DNA from: Ariolimax columbianus | Lineage: Eukaryota > Mollusca > Gastropoda > Stylommatophora > Arionidae | DNA: 64,000 nt | NCBI GenBank assembly: GCA_036924085.1 | Contig: JAVGWX010000007.1 | Location: 99,109,641 to 99,173,640, forward strand | Reading direction: 5' to 3' | Shown: piece after piece, positions 9,022-20,300 of the stretch | Layout of the letters: each line of letters starts with the position of its first letter | Numbering within the stretch: the stretch's first letter is position 1 | Position numbers and translations under genes: made by a program | Notes under the pieces: generated by a model | Seen by the model: the letters and a program-made list of their open reading frames with translations, nothing else | What the model was told of the DNA's origin: nothing | Databases searched by the model: none

Positions 9022-11301
9022 TAACTTAACTTAACTTAACATCTTTATACTGGTTTAGAAGACCCTGCAGAGTCTGTATACAACCAGTTACATTTACATC
9101 ACCATGCTCTAAAAGCTATGCACATCCAGTTTATTCTTAAATGCATTAACTGTCCCTGCCTCCACTACCTCCCCTGGCAATGCATTCCAAGCAGACACCA
9201 CTCTCTGACTAAACAAATATTTCCTAATATCTAACTTGGACCTCTCTTTAGTCAGCTTGTAGCTATATGCCCTCGTGTTATTGTAGGTGGCTGCATTTAA
9301 AAAAAAAACTTGTTATAGTCTAATTTATCGATTCCTCTGATCATATTATAAACCTGTATTAAGTCACCACGAATTCTTCTCTCTTCGAGACACTGTAGGC
9401 CGGTTTTTCTGAGTCGTTCCTCATAACTGTAATTCTGGAATCCCACTATCATCTTTGTCGCTCTTTTTTGTATTCTTTCTAGCATGTTTATGTCCCCTCT
9501 ATGATAAGGACTCCACACCTGTACACAGTACTCCAATCTAGGTCTAACTAAAGCTTTATACAGTTTGACGATCACTTCCTTGCTCCTATGTTTAATATTT
9601 CTTTTTATCATACCTAACATTGCATTTACCTTTTTTACTGCTACCTTAACTTGCTCACTCACCTTTCCTGTATGATCTATTATAACCCCTAGGTCCCTTT
9701 CCTTATCTATCTTTCTAATATTGTTTTCTCCCATTCTGTAATTACGTTCCATATTGGATCTACCCATGTGGATGACTGTACATTTATCTACATTAAACTC
9801 CATTTGCCAGCTTACAGACCATTCTCGAATTTTATCTAAATCCGACATCAATATATCCACTTCCGCTTTAGATGAAACACTACTTCATAGTTTTGTGTCA
9901 TCAGCAAATTTTGCAATCATGGATCCCATATCAATGTCCAAATCATTTATATATATCAAGAACAAAATTGGTCCCAAAACCGAGCCCTGTGGCACACCAC
10001 TTTTCACTTCACACCACTCAGAGTACTCCTTATTTATGCCCACCCTCTGCCTTCTTCCCGTTAACCAATTTTCAATCCATTTGGCAACTTCCCCACCTAT
10101 TCCATGTGATTTTAACTTTCGAAATAATCGTTGATGAGGTACTCAATCAAGGGCCTTTGCAAAGTCTAGATAAATAACATCCACTGGCTCCCCTTTATCT
10201 ATGATTTTAGTACCTCCTCCATGAATTCTAATAGATTTGTTAAGCATGATCTCCCTCTAGTAAACCCATGCTGACTATTTCTAATTAGATTAAATTTGTC
10301 TAAATGCATTACAATGTTTTCTTTGATTATTGACTCTAACAATTTACAGACTATGCTCGTTAAACTCAACGGTCTATAATTTGCTGGATCTGATTTTTTG
10401 CCTTTTTTGAATAAGGGGATCACTACCGCTGCATCTTTCCAATCCCGTGGAACAATCCCTTTTGTCAGTGATTGAGAACATAATATAGCCACTGGTTTTG
10501 CTAGTTGGTCTCTAATTTCATACAGCAATTTTGGATGAATACCATCTTGACCTGGACATTTATTCACTTTCAACCCCTCCAATTTTTAAAAAACCATTTC
10601 CTCTGTAATACAGATTGATCTTAATCCCGCTGTATCCATGTCTCTTTGAAAAATATCTATAGGCTCTGGGATCTTGGAGCAGTCCTCTTTTGTGTAGACT
10701 GTGCCAAAGTACTGATTGAGCAGATTAGCTGCCTACCTATTCTCACTTATTATTTTCCCTGTACTGTCTATGAGAGGGCCTACTTTGTCTTTCGTTCTTT
10801 GTTTATTTCTAACATAAGAGAAGAAGCTTTTACTGTCAGTCTTGGTCCACTGAGCAAGTTTTTTTTCAAAGTCAATTTGTGCTGTTTTTTTTCGCTTTCT
10901 GAGATATGTTCTGCTTGTCCAAATATTTTACATATGTTTCTTTTGATTTACCTGCCTCTATATATTTTTTCCATGACTTATTTTTTGCTCTTCTACATTT
11001 CACTACAAATCTAGTTATCCACTTTTTACGTTTGGGGTTTACCTCCCTACATGGAACACATTCCTCTTTTAGCGTTTCTAGAACTGTTTTAAAACTTTTC
11101 CACTCCTGTTCAACATCTGTTCCTACGACAATATCTTTCCAGATTATGTGGTTCGCTGCCTCTTTCTTCCTCTTAACATCTGCCTTAGAGTAGTCGTATG
11201 TTCGCGTGTTTATGTTTACTTCTTTCCCTGCAATAAGATCCCAACGGATGATTTGATGGTCACTTGAGACAAACAGTTCCCCAACGGTAAAGTTTTCAAT
11301 C
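9022..11301 (-). mobile_element. CR1-like LINE, 5'-truncated, inserted in a 29-bp array
   Basis: About 2.3 kb, reading on the minus strand. The right (5') end opens inside the endonuclease, with GELFVSSDHQIIRWDL at about 11240-11280 carrying the typical SDHQ motif. The left (3') end has several copies of a 5-bp repeat (TTAAG on the minus strand) at 9021-9040, as expected for a microsatellite-type LINE tail. The 29-bp array continues directly on both sides. It lacks an ORF1 and most of the endonuclease, so it is dead on arrival, but the coding part is only lightly damaged, which suggests a fairly recent insertion. Confidence 0.85.
9109..11301 (-). pseudogene. CR1-like pol: endonuclease tail and reverse transcriptase
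   Basis: Minus-strand coding sequence ending with stop at 9109-9111 (LDVHSF*). Order: endonuclease tail SSDHQIIRWD; a basic linker; GLKVNKCPGQDGIHPKLL; SDPANYRPLSLTS (RT fingers); NSQHGFTRGRSCLTNLL; VDVIYLDFAKALD (motif A); [20 protein letters not shown] (motif B) near 10020; [10 protein letters not shown] (motif C) near 9895-9925; then RDLGVIID, RPRLEYCVQVWSP and RIQKRATKM in the thumb, and a conserved C-terminus. Lesions: in-frame stops after AKALD and after DDTKL, and a shift in an A-run near 9300. All catalytic Asp residues seem present. RT of the CR1/L2 type; no RNase H domain, as expected for that group. Confidence 0.85.
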
Positions 11302-11490
11302 ATAAGCTACATAGAATTGTTCTTGCTTGTATAAGCTACATAGAAATGTTCTTGCTTGTATAAGCTACATAGAATTGTTCTTGCTTGTATAAGCTACATA
11401 GAATTGTTCCTGTTTGTATAAGCTACATAAGATTGTTCTTGTGTGTATAAGCTACATAGAATTATTCTTGTTTGTATAAGCAGGATTGTT
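11302..11490. repeat. 29-bp minisatellite, right part
   Basis: Six copies of the same unit as 8600-9021, beginning directly at the LINE 5' junction and decaying at the right edge. Confidence 0.95.
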
Positions 11491-13074
11491 CTTGTTTGTA
11501 AAAACTTAAACAAATAAATGACATTTTGTATGTATTCTGAGATATAAGAATTGGACAAAATAACAGCTGCGGAAGACGTTAAAAAAATGGACCGGTAGTT
11601 CATTTTGATATCAGTGGGAAGAGAACAGGGCTGTAAATAAGGAAGGCAGTGATATCAATGAGAGTAAGAAACCTGATATGGGAGGGAGTGATATCAGTGA
11701 GAGTAAGAAACCTGATATGGGAGGGAGTGATATCAGTGAGAGTAAGAAACCTGATATGGGAGGGAGTGATATCAGTGAGAGTAAGAAACCTGATATGGGA
11801 GGGAGTGATATCAGTGAGACAACACACATGATCTTGTGACAATATAAATGAAGTTGTGACAAACCAAATGAGATTGTATAACTTTATCTGTCCATTAAAG
11901 AAAGGAGTTAATCATTAGTGATCTTAATATAGATGTGTGTCAGCACTGTTGGCTTCTATCTGGATGAGATCTTCCATGGAAATAGCTCGCTGATGTTTTC
12001 AAGATAAATAACTCTCATTCTACTTTTGTTTGTCGAACTTTCTATCACAGATGTGTAGCTATTTAAAGCGTTCCTCTGATTTCAGTGCTCGTCTCAACAA
12101 GTCTTGCCATTTCCGTTAAGTCATCCAATGATTCATCATTCCACATACACACTTGCCAATTCCGATAAAGCATGTGAATATTTTTTTTTCCTACTGTCTA
12201 GAAATGGCCGGATTACTTCTTTCAGGGACTAAACCAGTTCTAGTCTGCCCGTATATCGTCTCCCTTTCAAGACCTCGACTTATTCCCGCCAAACGACGTC
12301 CGTCTTGTCAGCAGAAGTCAGCAACTCTACTCGCTTTTAAACCCTAAACAAATGAAAGGCCCAACACTGCTGTGTAAGGAGATATAAAAATAGAAATCGG
12401 AGATGGAGCTGAACGAATAATAAAATGAAGCCAACAACACAAGCAATGGTTTCTCAACAGGTGTTCTGTTAATGGTCTCCAGATGTTACGCTTCAGATGA
12501 TGATTGAACCAAATAAATAGTTTAGAAAAATCCAAAACTTCGCTTGCCATTGAAGGGCACAGACTGAACAGACGTGCTTGTCAGTCCGCATTTAATGGGC
12601 TGTATTTTAATGTCACATTATCTTTTTTACTACATTTTGCAGGAGTTTTGCTATTAAATATTCATCAATCAGCCAATCAATCAATAACAATTCTTCAGCT
12701 CACTGCATAGTATAGATCTTAATACTACAACATCTAAAGCTGTAAGTGCCTATTCTATTCACTAATATAGGCCCCGATAGTCCTGCTAAGCTCATATTAG
12801 ACCCCAGTTATCTTCTCCAAGTTGGTTTTAATCTGGCCCTACTCCACTTTTCTCTAGGGTTCCATAGCAGTGTCTGTCTTACAATAACGTACGGCTATTT
12901 TCACAAAGTGTGCCATTTCCTACTCCAGCGCCTTCTATTTCTGTCGCCCTCCATTATCATCTGTGTGGATATTTTCCGTTAACGTTGGAGACTGGTTTGT
13001 ACCATTTCAAACCATGTGTTCAGCTCAGACAACTGTTTATGAATGCAAGTATCTGCATTGTTAATGACGTTGTA
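11490..13074. other. Unassigned AT-rich region with one short array
   Basis: Apart from the 39-bp array at 11645-11820, I recognise nothing. Small open frames (for example 12153-12347 and 12746-12982, plus) have no visible domain or splice context. Confidence 0.4.
11645..11820. repeat. 39-bp minisatellite
   Basis: Four and a half near-identical copies containing 'gatatcagtgagagtaagaa'. The period is 13 codons, so frames stay open on both strands. The very low divergence suggests recent amplification. Confidence 0.9.
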
Positions 13075-13650
13075 ATCCTCCACGCTTAAGGAACATCTAG
13101 CCGAACTTTTACATTCTGGTAATCCTCCAAACTTAAGGAACATCTAGCCGAACTTTTACATTCTGGTAATCCTCCACGCTTAAGGAACATCTAGCCGAAC
13201 TTTTACATTCTGGTAATCCTCCAAACTTAAGGAACATCTAGCCGAACTTTTACATTCTGGTAATCCTCCAAACTTAAGGAACATCTAGCCGAACTTTTAC
13301 ATTCTGGTAATCCTCCAAACTTAAGGAACATCTAGCCGAACTTTTACATTCTGGTAATCCTCCAAACTTAAGGAACATCTAGCCGAAATTTTACATTCTG
13401 GTAATCCTCCAAACTTAAGGAACATCTAGCCGAACTTTTACATTCTGGTAATCCTCCAAACTTAAGGAACATTTAGCAGAACTTTTATATCCTGTAATCC
13501 TCCAAACTTAAGGAACATCTAGCCGAACTTTGACATTCTGGTAATCCTCTACGCTTAAGGCACGTCTAGCAGAACTTTTATATTCTGGTAATCCTCTACG
13601 CTTAATGCACATCTAGCCGAACTTTTACATTCTGGTTATCTTCCAAACTT
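13075..13650. repeat. 47-bp minisatellite
   Basis: About twelve copies containing 'ctggtaatcctccaaactta' and 'aggaacatctagccgaac'. The first eight are nearly identical and the right-hand units are diverged. Confidence 0.92.
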
Positions 13651-13849
13651 AAGAAACATTAAGGAGAACTGACTTTACATTTGGGTTGAATATGTTAACC
13701 TCAAATCGAACTTAATTTCTTCGGAGTCTTACCATTTTGTCCATTGCATTGCAAGCCCCTCTCGCTCTCCGTATCCCTAACCCAATACCCTTTTATGTAC
13801 TCCTCCACCCCCCCCCCACCACCACCACCACAATCGCGTAGATAAATTA

Positions 13850-14330
13850 GTCCCCATTTAGAGTTTGGTTTCTTCCAGCATGGTCAGCGTTTTTCTCGAA
13901 TACATTTATTTTGAGAATCTTAGATTTCTTTTCATGGATTCCCTCAATTAAACATTGGCACAGCATTTGATATTGTTTACATATGTAAATAAGATCAATG
14001 AAACGAGCATCGACAGTAATCACTTGGTTATGATTTGAACTTGTTAAGGTTTCTTTATCTGCAGATCTAATATTGTTTATGTAACGGGTCCCCAATGTCC
14101 GTTTTCCCGTTGTCTCAGCTTCCACATCTCCTGATAGGGGTCCTAATGACTTGATGGGAATCTGTCTTATAGTCTCCAGTGTGAATCCATTCTCCTCTGT
14201 GCATATGGTCTAAGCTGTGGTCACCTGGCCAGTGGTCCTCTATGCCGGTGACGTCTATGATATCCCTCTCTTGATTCGTGTATCTTTGTACACTACTCTT
14301 GTAGTGTTGATGCATAGCAGATGACTCGTG
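13850..14330 (-). pseudogene. Heavily decayed LINE RT fragment
   Basis: The minus strand at 14125-13850 reads NNIRSADKETLTSSNHNQ, then EKKSKILKINVFEKNADHAG and RNQTLNGD. This resembles the RT motif C region of RTE-like elements (INNLRFADDI...), followed by a TEKSK and MNGK-type segment. Here the FADD motif has become SADKE, so catalysis is lost. The part from 14330 to 14115 also looks coding but was not assigned. Resemblance is partial. Confidence 0.4.
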
Positions 14331-14333
14331 TCT

Positions 14334-14450
14334 TAACTTAACGTCTGTATGCTGGTTTAGAAGACTCTGCAGAGTCTGTATACAACCAGTTTCATTTACA
14401 TGACCGTTTACCTTGCTTTAAAAGTTATGCTCATCCAATCTATTAGTATG
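14334..14450 (-). mobile_element. 3' fragment of the same CR1-like LINE family
   Basis: About 110 bp matches 9025-9140: 'ctggtttagaaga', 'ctgcagagtctgtataca' and 'accagtt' occur in the same order, with one TTAAG-type tail repeat at its left end. It is a very short 5'-truncated copy in the same orientation as the long one. Confidence 0.75.
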
Positions 14451-14689
14451 TGGCTATTCGCATGTAGGCTCTGACCTTCACTAATTCTAATCTACACGTT
14501 ACAGACAGAAGTCCAAGCAAGCATTTCAATGTCACAATTGGGGTATCGCTGGAGCAGCCAACAATCAATCACATTTCGTCATTCTATTTGCGTTCTATCC
14601 TTTCACACTGTGACCCTGACAGTCTGAGGATGCAAACCCAACATCGTTTGCTGACAGAACCATCTTTACAGATACACACCAGTCGCCGT

Positions 14690-14945
14690 TCCAGGTTGGC
14701 AGTCGCTGCTCCAGGTTGTCAGTCGCTGCTCCAGGTTGTCAGTCGCCGCTCCAGGTTGGCAGTCGCTGCTCCAGGTTGTCAGTCGCTGCTCCAGGTTGGC
14801 AGTCGCTGCTCCAGGTTGTCAGTCGCCGCTCCAGGTTGTCAGTCGCCGCTCCAGGTTGTCAGTCGCCGCTCCAGGTTGGCAGTCGCTGCTCCAGGTTGTC
14901 AGTCGCTGCTCCAGGTTAGCAGTCGCTGCTCCAGGTTGTCAACTC
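14690..14945. repeat. 20-bp minisatellite
   Basis: About thirteen copies containing 'cagtcgctgctccaggttg'. Variant positions (ctgct/ccgct, ttggc/ttgtc) alternate in blocks. A 20-bp period shifts frame each copy, so three overlapping frames are open. Confidence 0.92.
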
Positions 14946-14949
14946 GCAT

Positions 14950-15195
14950 TGTCTTGAGTGTTGCCAGACCAGCTTACATCTCCGTATGATTTGATTAGCT
15001 TATAAAGCAAACTACTGTCACACATTACTCCCACTTATGATCCCCGTAGTAGCGAGTGACACGCACATGAAGCAAGGCATAGCACAACCGTCTGGAGGAC
15101 TCCGGTCTACCTACATCAACCCGCTCGGGATGTTAGGAAAGCTACTGCAACCCGTCACGACCTTTTAAGAGGGCACAACAGAGTATTTTTACTCA
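14950..15195. other. Unassigned region, possibly LINE 3' part
   Basis: It lies downstream (minus strand) of the RT fragment ending near 15195 and may be its linker or 3' region. No motif was recognised and stops are frequent. Confidence 0.35.
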
Positions 15196-15348
15196 TTGAA
15201 TGCATTCAAAAACAACAGTTACAACTCCAAAATATTTGAAACTATCTGGTCCCTCATAGATACGCCCATCAAGAATTATATTAGGGAGGTCAGCCTTAAC
15301 TACTGAATTGTTCAAGGAGCACAAAATCAAACAAGCTTGTCGGTACTG

Positions 15349-15808
15349 ATCTGGAGGCGTGACTCCCTGCACCACTGCCAGATTGCGTGTAAAGACTCTT
15401 GCATGTTTACAATGATCTGGAGGCGTGACTCCCTGCACCACTGCCAGATTGCGTGTAAAGACTCTTGCATGTTTACAATGATCTGGAGGCGTGACTCCCT
15501 GCACCACTGCCAGATTGCGTATAAAGACTCTTGCATGTTTACAATGATCTGGAGGCGTGACTCCCTGCACCACTGCCAGATTGCGTGTAAAGACTCTTGC
15601 ATGTTTACAATGATCTGGAGGCGTGACTCCCTGCACCACTGCCAGATTGCGTGTAAAGACTCTTGCATGTTTACAATGATATGGAGGCGTGACTCCCTGT
15701 ACCACTGCCAGATTGTGTGTAAAGACTCTTGCATGTTTACAATGATCTGGAGGCGTGACTCCCTGCACCACTGCCAGATTGCGTGTAAAGACTCTTGCAT
15801 GTTTACAA
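15349..15808. repeat. 66-bp in-frame repeat inside LINE RT
   Basis: Seven copies of exactly 66 bp (22 codons) containing 'gcgtgactccctgcaccact' and 'aaagactcttgcatgtttac'. Copies are almost identical. On the minus strand each copy encodes MQESLHAIWQWCRESRLQI plus three residues. Confidence 0.93.
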
Positions 15809-15899
15809 CATACCTATCCGAACCAGATCTGTATGTGAGGATCCTGTCAAGTCAATGTGAATCACTTTTATTGTTCAAAGGTTTATCAGTAGTCAAAAG

Positions 15900-16205
15900 C
15901 GGAGAAGCCTAGGTCTGTCACGCATATACTAGGGCGGAGAACCCTAGGCCAGTCACAGATATACACGGACGGATAACCCTAGGCCAGTCACGGATATACA
16001 CGGGCGGATAACCCTAGGCCAGTCACGGATATACACAGGCGGATAACCCTAGACCAGTCACAGATATACACGGACGGAGAACCCTAGGCCAGTCGCAGAT
16101 ATACACGGGCGGATAACCCTAGGCCAGGTACAGATATACACGGGCGGATAACCCTAGGCCAGGTACAGATATACACGGGCCGATAATCCTTGGCCAGGTA
16201 CAGTT
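15900..16205. repeat. 35-bp minisatellite inside LINE RT
   Basis: About nine copies containing 'cggataaccctaggccagt' and 'atatacacggg'. The embedded 'taaccctagg' resembles a telomere word only by chance, as it occurs once per unit. Confidence 0.9.
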
Positions 16206-16359
16206 ATACAAACACATACACACATGTACTTGATCTCGAGCAGTCCACATTGGGTTGTTTCCACGACTGCAGCTAGAACCCAGCTCACCAGCAATGGGCT
16301 GATTGTACATTCTTTCATGCATGCGGAATAAGGTCCCATAGTCCACAATATTGAATGCA

Positions 16360-16682
16360 TCCGACAGCATGTCCAAGATCTCCTGTACTGGTCTCTAACT
16401 ACCAAGATTGTCAATTGTCCCAGCATGTCCAAGATCTCCTGTACTGGTCTCTAACTACCAAGATTGTCAAGTCACAGCATGTCCAAGATCTCCTGTACTG
16501 GTCTCTAACTACCAAGATTGTCAAGTCACAGCATGTCCAAGATCTCCTGTACTGGTCTCTAACTACCAAGATTGTCAAGTCCCAGCATGTCCAAGATCTC
16601 CTGTACTGGTCTCTAACTACCAAGATTGTCAAGTCACAGCATGTCCAAGATCTCCTGTACTGGTCTCTACCAAGATTGTCAG
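16360..16682. repeat. 54-bp in-frame repeat inside LINE RT
   Basis: Six copies of 54 bp (18 codons) containing 'agcatgtccaagatctcctg' and 'taactaccaagattgtcaa'. The last copy lacks several bases. The minus-strand peptide contains GRDQYRRSWTC, resembling a QHGFRRxRSC-type RT motif. Confidence 0.92.
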
Positions 16683-16789
16683 GTAGAATGCCGGCCTTCT
16701 TAAGATGGGACATAACTCTTGTGACCACGATTTTTTTCAAGTACTTTGCACTAGATATTGTGCAATGTGATGGTTATACAGCTGATTAG

Positions 16790-17020
16790 CGTCGCGGATA
16801 TATGTCAGGTCTTAGAAGTGGTTGCGGGTAGCTGTAGAATCAGTCCTCAGGCAGTGCTGCATTCATGATACTAGTGTTGACATTCTCAAACATCTATTTA
16901 ACGCATGATTCCTTCAACTGCTTCATGCGGTTCAAATACTGTGGAGTCAGAAGCCAGGACAGCGTTCATGATGTTTTATAAAGCATGTTTCACATCGACT
17001 TCAGTAATGTAGATCGTCCA
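16790..17020. other. Unassigned region between LINE pieces
   Basis: No motif recognised. It could belong to the 5' part of the LINE on its left or the 3' end of the fragment on its right. Confidence 0.3.
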
Positions 17021-17039
17021 TACTAATCGATGAGGACCA

Positions 17040-17340
17040 GTTTGTCAGCATTAACCTTTCACGTGAGTTAGATGTCTTAATAAGTCAATCTGCGTACTGA
17101 ATTGTCTGTTGCACTTTTTACAAGGAAATAATACACTCCCTTGCACCAATGTTCAAGATGTGTTGACGTGAGCTCACTCGGCGCAGCGATTGTCTCTGGA
17201 TAGCCTAATCTATTCTTGCTGCCTCATGTCTCTGAACACCCTGGTCAATAGTGCTGCGCCAGTCTGTGCGATTAGTGGCGGTTCTTTCCCAGTCATGGTA
17301 GTTAATACCGCACTGGATCAATGATCTCTTAGATTTTCAC
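17040..17340 (-). pseudogene. LINE C-terminus with a C2H2-type zinc finger
   Basis: From 17325 downwards the minus strand reads CGINYHDWERTATNRTDWRS, then a TIDQGVQRHEAARI segment, then after a frameshift CKKCNRQFSTQIDLLRHLTH ending VKG and a stop at 17051-17053. The first part matches the DWExxAxxRxxWR pattern at the C-terminus of some LINE pol proteins. The second is C-x2-C-x12-H-x3-H, a nucleic-acid-binding finger often found at their very end. Everything upstream is missing: the pyrimidine-rich array starts about 45 bp beyond. Confidence 0.65.
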
Positions 17341-17384
17341 TGTTTGCTCTCTTGCCAAGTAAATAGGTCTTTATAAGACTCCCC

Positions 17385-20300
17385 ATCCTGCATCTCACCC
17401 TACAGCATCTCATCCTACAGCTCTACCTCACCATACAGCACCATCTCATTACACATCTCTACCTCACCACACAGCACCATCTCACTCTTCAGCTCTGCCT
17501 CACCCAACAGCACCATCTCACTCTTCAGCTCTACCTCACCCAACAGCACCATCTCACTCTACAGCTCCACCTCACCCCGCTGCGCAAGATCCTACACCTC
17601 ACCCAACAGCTTCACCTCGCCCCACATCCTCCCCCTAACCAGACAGCCTCATATTGTCTACCTCATCCAACATATTTCACCTCACCTCACATCATCCACC
17701 TCACCTCACATCTTCCACCGCACCATACAGCCCCCCACATCCTCCACATCACCTCGCATCCTCCACCTTACCTCACATCTTCAACCTCACCATACAGCCT
17801 CCACATCCTCCACCCCACCTCACATTCTCCACTCCACCCCACATTCTCTCTTCATCATACAGCCCCCACATCCTCCACCTTACCCCACATCTTCCACTTC
17901 ACCATACAGCTCCACCCCATCCCTCATTCTCCATCCCACCCCTCATGCTCCACCCCATCACACATCAACCACCCCACACCACATCCTCTACCTCACCCCA
18001 CATCCTCCACCTCACACCACATCCTCCATCTCACCATACAGCCCCACATCCTCCACCTCACCATACAGCTCCACATCCTCCACCTCACCATACAGCCCCA
18101 GATCCTCCACCTTACCACATATCCTCCACTTCACTCTATGTCTTCCAGCTCACCCCATATCCTCCACCTCATCTCATATCCTCCACCTCCCCCCACAGCC
18201 TCCACCTGATCCAACATCCTCCACCTCACCATACAGTCCTATACCCCCTACCCCACCCCACATCCTCCACCTCACCCCACATCATCTACCTCACCCCACA
18301 TCCTCTACTTCACCAGACAAACCCACATCTTCCACTTTACAACACAGTCCTACATCCTCCACCTCACCCTACACCCACCACCTCACCCCACGTTATGCAC
18401 CTCATCTCACATCCTCCACCTCAACCAACATCCTCCACCTCACCCCACATCCTCCACCTCACCCCACATCCTCCACCTCACCCCACATCCTCCACCTCAC
18501 CAATCATCCTCCACTCCACCCCACATCCTCCACTTCACCATACAGCCCACATCCTCCACCCCACCCCACATCCTCCACTTCACCATACAGCCCCATATCC
18601 TCCACTTCACCATACAGACCCCATATCATCCATTCACCATACACCCCCACATCCTCCAAGCCACCCCACATTCCCCACCTAGCCCCACATCCTCCAACTC
18701 ACAATACAGCTCCACATCCTCCACGCCAGCCCACATTCCCCACCTCACCCTACATCGTCCATCTCACCATACAGTCCCACATCCTCTACTTCACCCTATA
18801 TCCTCCACTTCACCATACAGCCCCATATCCTCCACCTCACCCCATATCCTCCACATTACCCCATGTCCTCCACCTGACCCTACATCCTCCACCTAGCCCT
18901 ACATCCTCCATCTCACCATACAGCCCCATATCCTCCATCTCACCCCATATCCTCCACATTACCCCATATTCTCCACCTCACTCTACATCCTCCACCTCAC
19001 CCTACATCCTCCATCTCACCATACACCCCCACATCCTCCACCTCACCCGATATCATCCACTTCACCATACAGCCCCATATCCTCCACCTCACCCCATAAC
19101 CTCCACATTATCCCATATCCTCTACCTGACCCTACATCCTCCACCTCACCCTACATCCTCCATTGCACCATACACCCCCACATCCTCCACCTCACCCGAT
19201 ATCATCCAATTCACAAAACAGCCCCACATCCTCCACCTCACCACATATCCTCCACCTCACCCTACATCCTCCATCTCACCATACACCCCCACATCCTCCA
19301 CCTCACCCGATATCATCCACTTCACCATACAGCCCCACATCCTCCACCTCACCATACAGCTCCACATCCTCCACCTCACCATTCAGCCCCAGATCCTCCA
19401 CCTTACCACATATCCTCCACTTCACTCTATGTCTTCCAGCTCACCCCAAATCCTCCACCTCACCTCATATCCTCCACCTCACACAATATCCTCGACCTCA
19501 TCCTACATCCTCCATCTCACCATACAGCCCCACATCCTCCACCCCACCTCATATCCTCCACCTCACCATACAGCCCCACATCCTCCACCACATCATTCAG
19601 CCCCACATCCTCCACCTTACCTCACACTTATCACATCCTTCATTTCACCATATAGCCCCACATCCTTCACTTCACCATGCAATCCCACATCCTCCACAAC
19701 ACCCCACATCCTCCACCCCACAACACATCCTCAAACCCCCTCCACATCCTCCACCTCACCCAACATCCTCCACCTCGCTCCACATCCTCCACCCCACCCC
19801 ACTTTCACCACCTCACCCAACATCCCCAACGTCACCCCACATCCTCCACCTCACCCCACATCCTCGACCTCACCCCACATCATCCACCCCACATTCTCCA
19901 TCCCACCCCATATCCTCCACTTCACCATACAGCCCCACATCCTCCACCCCACCCTACATCCTCCACTTCACCATACAGACCCCATATACTCCATTCACCA
20001 TACACCCCCACATCCTCTAAGCCACCCCACATTCCCCACCTCGCCCCACATCCTCTAACTCACAATACAGCTCCACATCCTCCACGCCAACCCACATTCC
20101 CCACCTCACCCTACATCCTCCATCTCACCATACAGTCCCACATCCTCCACTTCACCCCATATCCTCCACCTCACCCCATATCCTCCACCTCACCCCATAT
20201 CCTCCACCTCACCCTACATCCTCAACCTCACCCTACATCCTCCACCTCACCCTACATCCTCTATCTCACCATACAGCCCCAGATCCTCCACGTCACCCGA

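Larger units (their letters stand above)
15195..16790 (-). pseudogene. LINE reverse transcriptase gene broken by three internal minisatellites
   Basis: Minus-strand pieces occur in correct RT order. KKIVVTRVMSHLKKAGILPD at 16740-16680 corresponds to the segment before the QHGFR-type motif. The 54-bp array follows. Next is LSDAFNIVDYGTLFR near 16310-16365, like motif A (AFDxVD). A 35-bp array lies where motifs B and C should be. ILTYRSGSDRYVVNMQESL at 15790-15850 looks like the segment after motif C. The 66-bp array repeats the next helix (MQESLHAIWQWCRESRLQI). Then ADLPNIILDGRIYEGPDSFK and the YLGV-type YFGV end near 15200. The catalytic FADD is not recognisable. I take this as one jockey/I-like LINE whose RT gene was repeatedly expanded. 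The alternative is independent fragments, but the order argues against that. Confidence 0.65.

Noticed and set aside
15900..16205. Interstitial telomere repeats, from 'taaccctagg' words
   Set aside because: The word occurs once per 35-bp unit and is not itself tandem, so it is not telomeric DNA.
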